DNA of 64,000 nt, from contig NZ_JAJAQC010000002.1 in assembly GCF_027604915.1 (NCBI RefSeq), positions 62,001 to 126,000 of the forward strand, given 5' to 3'. A model generated the notes under the pieces. That model did no database searches, was not told the DNA's origin, and worked only from the letters and a program-made list of their open reading frames with translations. The DNA comes from Streptomonospora mangrovi (GTDB lineage: Bacteria; Actinomycetota; Actinomycetes; Streptosporangiales; Streptosporangiaceae). Within the stretch, counting starts at the first letter, position 1, and every line of letters begins with the position of its first letter. The position numbers and the translations under genes are program-made. Of the stretch, positions 50,966 to 58,537 are shown piece by piece.

Positions 50966-51550
50966 GTGGAGTCCAAGCGCGTACCCGACGCAACGGAACG
51001 GCGGCGCTGGCTGGCGCCCGACCGGTTCGCCACCCATCAGCCCTACTACCTCGACCAGCGGCCCGCGCGGAGCCGGGTCGAGGCGTTCGCCCACCTCGAA
51101 CTGTCGGCGCGCGCCCAAACCGACCTCGACCGCCTGGCCCCGGGGGCGATCGAACCCGTCCTGGCCGCCCTGCACCGGCTGGACGACCGGCTGGCCGAGG
51201 AGAACGCGCGCGTGACGCGGGCCGCTCCGGCGCACCGCGCCACCGATCCGCTGGCCCACTACGGCGTGGGCTGGACACAGGGGCCGACCATCGACGGACG
51301 GACCCTGGCCAAGGGGCCGGGCGGGGGCGCGTACTCGATCCTGCACCAGGTGGGCCGTGACCTGGAAGGGCGGCAGCGCGCCATCATCGACGGCGTGGAG
51401 TTCCGCCTGGGCGGGGACGTCCGGCTCGATCCGACCCGGCTGAAGCGGGCCGCCGAACCGATCAGGCCCGGCAGCGAGTCGGAGCGGGCGTCGCACCTGC
51501 GCGGCCGGGAGCGGGCGCGCCACGCGGACCGGTCCGGCCGGCGGACGTGA
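50966..51550 (+). CDS. unrecognised protein with one RelE/ParE-like module
   Basis: A 194-residue basic protein related to the gene at 49159. ERRRWLAPDRFATH (12-25) matches ERARWLTAEQLATH before copy 2 there. FAHLELSARAQTDLDRLAP (41-59) matches the module start, and ILHQVGRDLEGRQRAIIDGVEFR (125-147) matches the module end, sharing the QRA..D.V pattern. A Gly-rich loop lies between. The tail is Arg/Ser-rich. GTG at 50966 has AGGAGG about 6 bases upstream. If the fold guess holds, it could be an RNA- or gyrase-directed toxin or a nonenzymatic relative. Confidence 0.6.
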   Translation: MESKRVPDATERRRWLAPDRFATHQPYYLDQRPARSRVEAFAHLELSARAQTDLDRLAPGAIEPVLAALHRLDDRLAEENARVTRAAPAHRATDPLAHYGVGWTQGPTIDGRTLAKGPGGGAYSILHQVGRDLEGRQRAIIDGVEFRLGGDVRLDPTRLKRAAEPIRPGSESERASHLRGRERARHADRSGRRT

Positions 51551-51699
51551 CCGCGCGCGGGCGCGATACGGGAGCGGTCAGGCGACGGGAGCGCGGCGCG
51601 GGGTGCCAGTGGGCAACGCGGGGTGCTGGAGTACAGCACGGCGGCGGTGCGCGGCCGGGCCGGGCGGCTTCGGCCGCGCACCGCTGCGCGTAACGGGTC

Positions 51700-52791
51700 T
51701 CAGGCGGTCGACACCCAGGAGTCGAAGTTGCGCGACTCCGCCTCGACGGTGGTCTCGGGGCCGCTGTCGGGCAGCACCCGGGTGTCCGGCGGCAGCGAGA
51801 GGATGACCTCGCCGATGGAGTGCAACTGCTGGGTGTAGTCGATGTAGCCGTCGCCCACCGTGCCCAGTTCGCCGGCGCGCAGGGAGTCGCCGGTGAAGAC
51901 GATGCCGCGCTCGGAGATGTAGTAGGCCACGCTGCCGTTGGCGGTGCCGGGGATCGGCAGGACGTCGACCTCCAGGTCGCCGACCTTGAACGAGCCGCCG
52001 CCCTCGACCTCCATGTCGGGGCGGTGCTCGGCGCCGTGCTCGCGGCGCCAGGCGCGCAGCTCGCGGCGGTGCAGGGCGATGGGGGCCTCGTCGCGTTCGG
52101 CGACCTCGATCGCCGCGCCGATGTGGGTGTTGTAGCCGTTGGTGCAGGCGACCAGGTAGACCTCGCGGTCGCCGACGGCGTCCAGGATGGCCTTGGCGTC
52201 GTGGGCGGGGTCGATGACGATGACGCCCTCGTCGTCGGCGTCGACGATCCAGGTGTTGCTGACGACGTCGTACTCCTCGCCCTCGGCCTTCAGCACGCCG
52301 GCGGTGCGCACGCGGCGCACGCCCTCGTCGTCGGGACCGGTGACACCGGGCTCGCCGGTGCCGGCGTCGGCGAACAGGCCGGCCGGCTTGGGCTCCTTGG
52401 CCTTCGCGGTGTCCGTGGCGTCGTCGGAGTCCTCGTCGTCGTCCGCGTCGGCCGCGTCCGCGTCGTCGTCGGCCACGTCGTCGTCCTTGGCGTCGGCGGC
52501 CTCGGCCTTCTCACCGTCGGCGGCCGTGGCGCCGTCACCGTCGGCATCGGCGTCGGCAACGGGGTCCGCCTTGGCCTTCGCCGTGGCTGCGGCCGCACCG
52601 GTGTCCTCGGCGCCGGCGGCAGCGCCGTCCGTGCCGCCCTTGTTGTCCGCCGCCTCGGCCGCGCCCGTCTCGTCCTCGGCGGTGGGCTCCGCGCGCTCGT
52701 CGTCGGTGTCAGCGCTGTCGGTGGTCACCGCCGCGCCCTCCGCACCGGCCTCGTCGCCGTCCTTCTTCTTGCCCTTCCGCTTCCAGAACAC
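51700..52791 (-). CDS. metallo-beta-lactamase-fold protein with degenerate metal site and acidic tail
   Basis: A 363-residue protein. The first 140 residues are a very acidic, low-complexity Asp/Ala/Glu tract after a basic start (FWKRKGKKKDG). The rest follows the glyoxalase-II-like MBL fold: NTWIVDADDEGVIVIDP, PIPGTANGSVAYY, IVFTGDSLRAGELG, VLPDSGPETTVEAE. The signature HxHxDH is replaced by TNGYNTH, the second-site His of PGHT by Ala, and the late GHG by DSG; only one Asp (FTGD) and one His remain. Enzymatic activity is unlikely; a binding or regulatory role is inferred. GTG at 52791 follows AAGGG. Confidence 0.82.
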   Translation of the reverse strand: MFWKRKGKKKDGDEAGAEGAAVTTDSADTDDERAEPTAEDETGAAEAADNKGGTDGAAAGAEDTGAAAATAKAKADPVADADADGDGATAADGEKAEAADAKDDDVADDDADAADADDDEDSDDATDTAKAKEPKPAGLFADAGTGEPGVTGPDDEGVRRVRTAGVLKAEGEEYDVVSNTWIVDADDEGVIVIDPAHDAKAILDAVGDREVYLVACTNGYNTHIGAAIEVAERDEAPIALHRRELRAWRREHGAEHRPDMEVEGGGSFKVGDLEVDVLPIPGTANGSVAYYISERGIVFTGDSLRAGELGTVGDGYIDYTQQLHSIGEVILSLPPDTRVLPDSGPETTVEAESRNFDSWVSTA

Positions 52792-52984
52792 GGTCCCGAC
52801 CCTTCGATATGTGCGTCCGAACTCATCGATAGTGCGGGACCATTGTCACCGCCCCGCGCGGCACACGGGTACCCCGCTCACGCGTGCCAGAGGATCCCAG
52901 AGCGCCCCTAAGACGCTGATAAGCCCCGACGACCGGCCCTGACCTGCGCCGCCACCGCGCCGCCGGCCGGCACCCGCCGCGCCC

Positions 52985-53860
52985 TCACCCGGTGGTGATG
53001 GGAGCGGCCCCGGTCGCCGGTTCGATCAGCCGAGCGTACTCCTCCGGTGCCGTCGTGCGGCACCCCAGCCGGTGGCCGGTCAGCTCGCCGTGGTCGTCGC
53101 TGGACCCGGTCACCGCCAGGTCCAGCCGCTTGGCCACTTCGCGCCAGTAGGCGCTCTCCTCCTCGTCGTGGGAGGGATGGTCGGCCTCCAGTCCGCCCAG
53201 TCCGGCCTCGGCCATCTCCTCGATCAGCGCCACCGGCGCGGCCCCCTCGCTCCGCTCGCCGCGCGCCGGGTGCGCCACCGCGCACACCCCGCCGGCGGCG
53301 CGCACCAGCCGCACGGCCCGCAGCGCGTCGATGGCGTAGCGGGCGACGAACCCGGGGCGGCCGGTGCCGATCCACCGGTCGAAGGCGTCGGAGACGTCGG
53401 AGGCGGCGCCCGCCTCCACGATCGCCCGGGCGATGTGGGGGCGGCCCACGACGTTGCCGGCCGCGCGGCCCGCCTCGTCGGCGACCCCGGCGATGGCGCG
53501 CACCCGCTCCCACGTGACGTCGATGCCCTCCGCGCGCAGGCGGTCCACCATGGCCACCGCGCGCACGGTGCGGTCCTCGCGCACCCGGCGCAGCTCGGCG
53601 GCGAGTTCGGGATGCTCGGGGTCGAACAGGTAGGCCAGCAGGTGCACCCCCGCGCCCTCGTGCAGGCAGGACAGCTCCATGCCCGGAACCAGCGTGAACC
53701 CGGCCGGCACGGCGGCGGCCGCCTCGGCGATCCCGGCGACGGTGTCGTGGTCGGTGAGGGCGAGGACGTCCAGCCCGGCGGCGACCGCGCGGGCGACGAC
53801 ATCGGCGGGGCGCTCGGTGCCGTCGGATACCGAACTGTGGGAGTGCAAGTCGATGCGCAT
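52985..53860 (-). CDS. PHP domain phosphoesterase
   Basis: A 291-residue metal-dependent phosphoesterase of the TrpH/YciV group. Metal ligands are in order: IDLHSHSSVSDGT (His-x-His, Asp), LTDHDTV, PGMELSC (Glu), GRPHIARAI, AHPARG and SSDDHG. Members of this group are 3',5'-nucleotide or 5'-3' exonucleases such as RNase AM; the exact substrate here is unknown. ATG at 53860 begins the first motif. It is followed downstream by the MBL-fold gene and preceded by DUF6758 on the same strand. Confidence 0.9.
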   Translation of the reverse strand: MRIDLHSHSSVSDGTERPADVVARAVAAGLDVLALTDHDTVAGIAEAAAAVPAGFTLVPGMELSCLHEGAGVHLLAYLFDPEHPELAAELRRVREDRTVRAVAMVDRLRAEGIDVTWERVRAIAGVADEAGRAAGNVVGRPHIARAIVEAGAASDVSDAFDRWIGTGRPGFVARYAIDALRAVRLVRAAGGVCAVAHPARGERSEGAAPVALIEEMAEAGLGGLEADHPSHDEEESAYWREVAKRLDLAVTGSSDDHGELTGHRLGCRTTAPEEYARLIEPATGAAPITTG

Positions 53861-54037
53861 CCGTCGATGATCGCAGCCCGAGTGAACGCGGGGCACGGGG
53901 AGCAGGGGGCGGGCTCGGCTCCCGACGGGCGTGCGGTCACCGGCCGGCGGAGCGGACGGCCGGGGTGGGGCGGGGAGGCGGCGACGGCGGCGGGCGGCCC
54001 GGGCGGGCGGGCACCGGCCCCCTCATCGACCGGTCTT

Positions 54038-54694
54038 CTAGGGCTCGGTCCCCAGTGCCGCCGCGAGGAACGGCGACGGCGCGCCGTAAGGGGGCTCCAG
54101 TTCGGCGCCGCCGTCGCGGCGGTCGCGGAGGTCGCGCACGGCGTCCAACTCGGCCATCAGCACACCGGTGTCGGCGGGGGTGAACACCACCCACAGCCAA
54201 CTGGCCATGGCCTCGCCGGCGTAGGCCGCCGCCCTGTCGCCGGTCTCGACCTTCCACAGCGCGATGTCGTGGCCGTCGTGGCGGAGCTTGGCGGCGGGCG
54301 GTCCCGCGCCGAATCCGGCGCCGGGGTCGGGTCCGTCGAGCGCGGCCAGCCGGGCGCCCAGGCCGATCCCGGGGTCCTCGGCGACCAGCGCCATCTCGCC
54401 CACACCGCCCAGCGGTGCCGGGCCCGACAGCGCCACGGCGGTGGCCAGGCCGCCGCTGCGGTCGTCGCCGGCGTCGGCGAACCCGGTGACCACCCAGCCG
54501 GCGGGCAGCGGCCACGGCAGCCAGACGGGGACCTGGGCGAAGTCGAGCAGCAGGGACAGCGCCGCCGGCCCCGGCCGGCGCATGGGGTTGAGCGGGGCGA
54601 CCGGGCCGTGCGCGTCGCACTGCCACGCGCTCGACCACAAACCCGGCGGGTGGACGGCGCGTCCGCAGCGGGGGCAGGACGGGTCCGACTTCAT
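54038..54694 (-). CDS. DUF6758 family protein with N-terminal zinc ribbon
   Basis: A 218-residue actinobacterial protein of unknown function. The start MKSDPSCPRCGRAVHPPGLW and the later C-x-x-H of WQCDAHG form a likely zinc site. WLPWPLPAGWVVTGFADAGDDRSG and DGPDPGAGFG are the conserved stretches I associate with DUF6758, which sits beside PHP and Mrp genes in Streptomyces as well. ATG at 54694 has a TATCCT box 10 bases upstream, giving a leader of a few bases at most. Confidence 0.8.
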   Translation of the reverse strand: MKSDPSCPRCGRAVHPPGLWSSAWQCDAHGPVAPLNPMRRPGPAALSLLLDFAQVPVWLPWPLPAGWVVTGFADAGDDRSGGLATAVALSGPAPLGGVGEMALVAEDPGIGLGARLAALDGPDPGAGFGAGPPAAKLRHDGHDIALWKVETGDRAAAYAGEAMASWLWVVFTPADTGVLMAELDAVRDLRDRRDGGAELEPPYGAPSPFLAAALGTEP

Positions 54695-54704
54695 GATTGC
54701 GGGG

Positions 54705-54710
54705 AGGATA
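54705..54710 (-). promoter_or_regulatory. -10 box (TATCCT) for the DUF6758 gene
   Basis: TATCCT on the minus strand lies 10 bases before the ATG. A start 7 bases downstream would leave a leader of about 3 bases. Confidence 0.4.
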
Positions 54711-54862
54711 CCCGTGTGGCCTGTGGGAAAACCCGCCGCCGCGCGCGAATCGCCGCCGGTCCGCCCCCGCGCCGCAGGCCCGCCTTCACCGCCGACCGCC
54801 TTCGCCGTCGGGTGGTACGGCCGCCCCCGCGGACCGCACCGCCCCACGGCGAAGACACCGCC

Positions 54863-56224
54863 TCAGCGGTAGGTGCCCCCTCCGTCGGGGCTGCTCCAGT
54901 GCTGGGTGCCACCGGGCGCGGGCAACTGCGGCCCGGCCGTCGGCCAGTCGCCGGGTCCCGGCTGCGGTGCCGACTGCTGCGGCGTCGGCGGCACCTGGGG
55001 CGCGACCTCGGGGCCGAGTCCGGGGCCGGGCGGCACCGGCTGCGCCGGCGGCCACTGCCCGTGCGGCGCCGGCAGGCCGGGGCCGGCCGCGGCGGGGTGG
55101 TCGTTGCCTGGCACGGCGCGCTCGATCTTCATGCGCCGGGCCAGCCACACCACCACCGCGATGTAGACGGTGACCTCGGCGGTGGTGCTGACGACCCCCT
55201 GCCAGGACCCGCCGCCCGTGGCGGCCTGGTCGAGGGTGCCCTCGTAGGCGCTGATCGCGAACGCGGCCAGATTGTGCACCACGTGCAGCCCGATGGCCGC
55301 CTCCAGGCCGCCGGTGTACCAGGTCAGCCAGGCCATGGCGATGCCGAAGACGGCGACGTCCAGCAGCCCCCACCCGAAGTAGTCGTGCAGCAGGGTGAAC
55401 ACGCAGCCGCTGATGACGATGCCCGGCAGCGGCGTGCGCAGGAATCGCGAGACCACACTGGCCCCCCGGCGCTCCTCGGGGCCGGCCCCGATCGAGCCCA
55501 CGGCCTGCATGAGGAACCCGCGCAGTGCGATCTCCTCGGCCGACGCCTGGAAGGGCACGAGCAGCCCCAGCAGCACCAGGGTCAGCGCGAAGTCGGGGCC
55601 GCCGGCGTAGGGCGCGATGAACGGGGTGCCGGGGGAGGTGGCCAGGGTGAGCCCGTACAGCACGCCCAGCGCGACCGCCATCGCCGGGACGGCCAGCAGC
55701 GTGCAGCACAGCAGCCAGCGCACCCGCAGCCGCCCGGTGACGGAGAACAGGGTGCCCACGGGGCGGCGCTGGACGAGCCAGGCCACGAACACCACGATCG
55801 GGGTCATCGTGGTGATGACGATGAGCTGGAACGCCAGGTCGGGCACTGGCGCGCCGAAGATGGAGTCACCGGTGCCCTCGACCCCGGTGGCCACCGCGAG
55901 GACGACCGCGGCGGTGCCCATGACCAGTTGCACCAGGACGACGAGCAGCACGGCGGCCACCACGGCCAGCGGCGGCACCCACCAGCGGTAGCGCCAGGTG
56001 CGCGCCATGCGGTGGTAGCGGGCGCCCGCCGGGGGGCGGGCGGCGCCGGAGCCGCGGCGCTGGGGCGCGGCCGGGGGCGGCCAGGCCCACGCGGGAGCGG
56101 CCTGCCCTCCGCCGGGAGGCCAGGCCCACACCTGCTCATGCTGGTAAGGTGACCGGCCCGGAGCGTTCTGCCCCTGCGGTTCAGACGACCAGGACGAACC
56201 AGGTGGCGGCGGCGTATTTCTCAT
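54863..56224 (-). CDS. CPBP family intramembrane glutamic endopeptidase
   Basis: A 453-residue membrane protein. About eight hydrophobic segments fill residues 85-375, with the catalytic EEIALRG motif (two Glu then Arg), FTLLHDYFG and HVVHNLAAF, the three conserved patches of CAAX-type (CPBP) proteases. Both termini are long, Pro/Gln/Gly-rich and probably cytoplasmic and disordered. Its role may be prenyl-protein-like processing or immunity to bacteriocins; substrates are unknown. ATG at 56224. Divergent from mrp. Confidence 0.88.
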   Translation of the reverse strand: MRNTPPPPGSSWSSEPQGQNAPGRSPYQHEQVWAWPPGGGQAAPAWAWPPPAAPQRRGSGAARPPAGARYHRMARTWRYRWWVPPLAVVAAVLLVVLVQLVMGTAAVVLAVATGVEGTGDSIFGAPVPDLAFQLIVITTMTPIVVFVAWLVQRRPVGTLFSVTGRLRVRWLLCCTLLAVPAMAVALGVLYGLTLATSPGTPFIAPYAGGPDFALTLVLLGLLVPFQASAEEIALRGFLMQAVGSIGAGPEERRGASVVSRFLRTPLPGIVISGCVFTLLHDYFGWGLLDVAVFGIAMAWLTWYTGGLEAAIGLHVVHNLAAFAISAYEGTLDQAATGGGSWQGVVSTTAEVTVYIAVVVWLARRMKIERAVPGNDHPAAAGPGLPAPHGQWPPAQPVPPGPGLGPEVAPQVPPTPQQSAPQPGPGDWPTAGPQLPAPGGTQHWSSPDGGGTYR

Positions 56225-56641
56225 CGTTTGCCGAGATTACCTTCCGGGGTTGTATTGGCCGCGTTAAGAACGCACCGCCATCGCCCGACTACACCTCGGT
56301 GACCTGCGCGTTCCGCCGTTCGCACCCCAGGGCCGACCGCGCGGCGCCGCCGGCCGCGCCGCCGCCCCGGCCGCCGGGTCCCCTCCCGCGCCGCCGCGCC
56401 CACCCTCCGGCCGGGTCTTTCGGCCGGGCCGTACCGCCGCGATTCACCCGCCCAAACCCCCCGCGTCCACCTCCACACCCGGGCACATAGAGGTGACGTT
56501 GACCACAATCCGGGCGAAGGCGGCGCCCTGGCGGCCCCGTCCGGTGGGCGGTTCCCCGGGTCCCGGGCCCCGGCCGCCTCGCCCGCCCCACACGGCGCCG
56601 CCGCCGGATCCGGCGGCGATCCCCGTGACTACCATGGGGAC
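56225..56641. other. 417-base divergent region between the CPBP and mrp genes
   Basis: On the CPBP side TAATCT lies 9 bases before the ATG and is its likely -10. On the mrp side TACCAT lies 6 bases before the ATG. The centre is G/C-rich without ORF or repeat. Confidence 0.4.
56630..56635 (+). promoter_or_regulatory. -10 box (TACCAT) for mrp
   Basis: TACCAT is 6 bases before the mrp ATG, with no ribosome binding site beyond GGGGA next to the start. Leaderless message predicted. Confidence 0.45.
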
Positions 56642-57781
56642 ATGTCCTCCACACCCACCACCGAGCAGGTGAACGCGGCTCTGGCGACCGTCCAGGACCC
56701 CGAGATCCACCGCCCCATCACCGATCTCGACATGGTCAAAAGCGTCGAGATCGCCGAAGGCGGCGTCGTGCACGTCGGCATCTACCTCACGGTGGCCGGG
56801 TGCCCGATGAAGGGGCGCATCGAGAAGGACGTCACCGCCGCCGTGTCCAAGATCGAGGGCGTCTCGCGGGTCGCCGTCGAACTCGACGTCATGAGCGACG
56901 ACCAGCGCAAGGCCCTCCAGACCAAGCTGCGCGGCGGCCAGGCCGAGAAGGAGATCCCCTTCGCCAAGCCCAACTCCCTGACCAAGGTGTTCGCGGTGGC
57001 CTCGGGCAAGGGCGGGGTCGGCAAGTCGTCGGTGACCGTCAACCTCGCCGCCGCCATGGCCGACCTCGGGCACAAGGTCGGCGTGGTCGACGCCGACATC
57101 TACGGCCACTCCGTGCCGCGCATGCTCGGGGTCTCCGACCTCCCCACCAAGGTCGAGGACATGATCCTCCCGCCCAGCGCCCACGGCATCAAGGTCATCT
57201 CGGTGGGCATGTTCACCCGGGGCAACCAGCCGGTGGTGTGGCGCGGCCCGATGCTGCACCGCGCGCTCCAGCAGTTCCTCGCCGACGTCTACTGGGGCGA
57301 CCTCGACATCCTGCTGATGGACCTGCCGCCCGGCACCGGCGACATCGCGATCTCCGTGGCCCAACTGCTGCCCGGCGCCGAGATCCTCGTCGTCACCACC
57401 CCGCAGCAGGCGGCGGCCGAGGTCGCCGAGCGCGCCGGCGCCATCTCCGCCCAGACCCACCAGCGGGTCGCGGGCGTCATCGAGAACATGTCCTACTTCG
57501 TGGCGCCCGGCAGCACCGAGCGCACCTACCTGTTCGGCCAGGGCGGCGGCCAGGCCGTGGCCGAGGGCCTGACCACGGCACTGGGCGCCCAGGTGCCGCT
57601 GCTGGGCCAGGTCCCGCTGGACGTCCGGCTGCGCGAGGGCGGCGACGAAGGCGAGCCGCTGGTGCTCACCGACCCCGACACCGAGGCCGCGCAGGTGCTG
57701 CGCGGGGTCGCCGAGCAGCTCGCCGGCCGCCCCCGCGGCCTGTCGGGCATGCAGCTCGGCATCACCCCGGCCCGGCGCTAG
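56642..57781 (+). CDS. mrp: Mrp/ApbC family iron-sulfur carrier P-loop ATPase
   Basis: A 379-residue protein. The N-terminal MIP18/DUF59 domain (about 1-85) keeps its Cys in TVAGCPMKGRI. The ParA-like ATPase has the deviant Walker A GKGGVGKSSVTVN (about 121-133), VDADIYGHSVPRMLG, and LPPGTGDI. Mrp proteins bind and hand on iron-sulfur clusters; the C-terminal CxxC of some members is absent here. In mycobacteria mrp also sits near the sigE locus. It is followed by the cytosine deaminase gene on the same strand. Confidence 0.92.
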   Translation: MSSTPTTEQVNAALATVQDPEIHRPITDLDMVKSVEIAEGGVVHVGIYLTVAGCPMKGRIEKDVTAAVSKIEGVSRVAVELDVMSDDQRKALQTKLRGGQAEKEIPFAKPNSLTKVFAVASGKGGVGKSSVTVNLAAAMADLGHKVGVVDADIYGHSVPRMLGVSDLPTKVEDMILPPSAHGIKVISVGMFTRGNQPVVWRGPMLHRALQQFLADVYWGDLDILLMDLPPGTGDIAISVAQLLPGAEILVVTTPQQAAAEVAERAGAISAQTHQRVAGVIENMSYFVAPGSTERTYLFGQGGGQAVAEGLTTALGAQVPLLGQVPLDVRLREGGDEGEPLVLTDPDTEAAQVLRGVAEQLAGRPRGLSGMQLGITPARR

Positions 57782-58032
57782 AACCGGTCTCCTTTTTGCG
57801 GGCCGCCGTCGCACGCGACGGCGGCCCGCCGCATGCGCGGGGCCGGACACTTCCCCGACCGCACCCCGCGCCCCGAGGGCCACGGCCCGCCGCGTGCGCG
57901 GGGCGTCGGACGGCGAACGGCGCGGGACGGCGAAGGGCGGCGTGGGGGCGCGGGCGCGGCGGGCGGCCGCCGCTACGATCGGTCCCGGCGCCGCCGCGCC
58001 CGCCCGCGTCCCGTCCCAGGAGGCATCCGCCC

Positions 58033-58503
58033 ATGACCCCACCCGGCACCGGCACGTTCCGCGACTGGCTGGCGATCGCCGTGGAGGAGGCGCGCGCCGG
58101 GCGCGACGAGGGCGGGATCCCCATCGGCGCCGCGCTCCTCGACCGCGACGGCACCGTGCTGGGGCGCGGCCGCAACCGCCGCGTGCAGGACGGCGACCCC
58201 TCGGTGCACGGCGAGACCGCGGCCTTCCGCGCCGCCGGGCGGCGGCCGTCCTACCGGGGCACCACCATGGTCACCACGCTCTCCCCTTGCTGGTATTGCA
58301 GCGGGCTCATGCGCCAGTTCGGGATCTCGCGGGTGGTGATCGGCGAGGCCGGCACCTTCAGCGGCGGGCACGAGTGGCTGGCGGCGCACGGTGTGGAGGT
58401 CGTGGTGCTGGACGACCCCGAGTGCGCGGAGATGATGGCGGCGTTCGTGCGCGACCACCGCGACCTGTGGCTGGAGGACATCGGCGCGGGCGGCGAGGAC
58501 TGA
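58033..58503 (+). CDS. cytosine deaminase, yeast Fcy1 type
   Basis: A 156-residue zinc deaminase. The catalytic site is HGETAAF (His, Glu) and TLSPCWYCSG (two Cys). The resemblance to yeast cytosine deaminase runs the whole length: EEGG-like DEGGIPIGAALLDRDGTVLGRG, RVVIGEAGTFSGG, VEVVVLDD and the ending LWLEDIG, which in yeast closes over the active site. It should convert cytosine to uracil for salvage; activity on isoguanine or related bases is possible. ATG at 58033 has AGGAGG 8 bases upstream. Confidence 0.85.
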   Translation: MTPPGTGTFRDWLAIAVEEARAGRDEGGIPIGAALLDRDGTVLGRGRNRRVQDGDPSVHGETAAFRAAGRRPSYRGTTMVTTLSPCWYCSGLMRQFGISRVVIGEAGTFSGGHEWLAAHGVEVVVLDDPECAEMMAAFVRDHRDLWLEDIGAGGED

Positions 58504-58507
58504 CCCG

Positions 58508-58530
58508 CCGCCCGCGCGGGGCGCGGGCGG
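58508..58530. terminator. bidirectional hairpin between convergent genes
   Basis: A perfect 10-bp stem with a 3-base loop lies between the deaminase stop and the htrA stop, 34 bases apart. Lacks U-runs on either side. Confidence 0.45.
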
Positions 58531-58537
58531 GCGGCCC

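Noticed and set aside
53072-56152. A 1026-codon open frame on the plus strand
   Set aside because: It covers three recognised minus-strand genes (PHP, DUF6758, CPBP) and their gaps; low-complexity product.
57798-57829. Intrinsic terminator after mrp
   Set aside because: A strong 13-bp hairpin exists, but the T-run (TTTTT) is before it and none follows on either transcribed strand, so it is not a canonical terminator.
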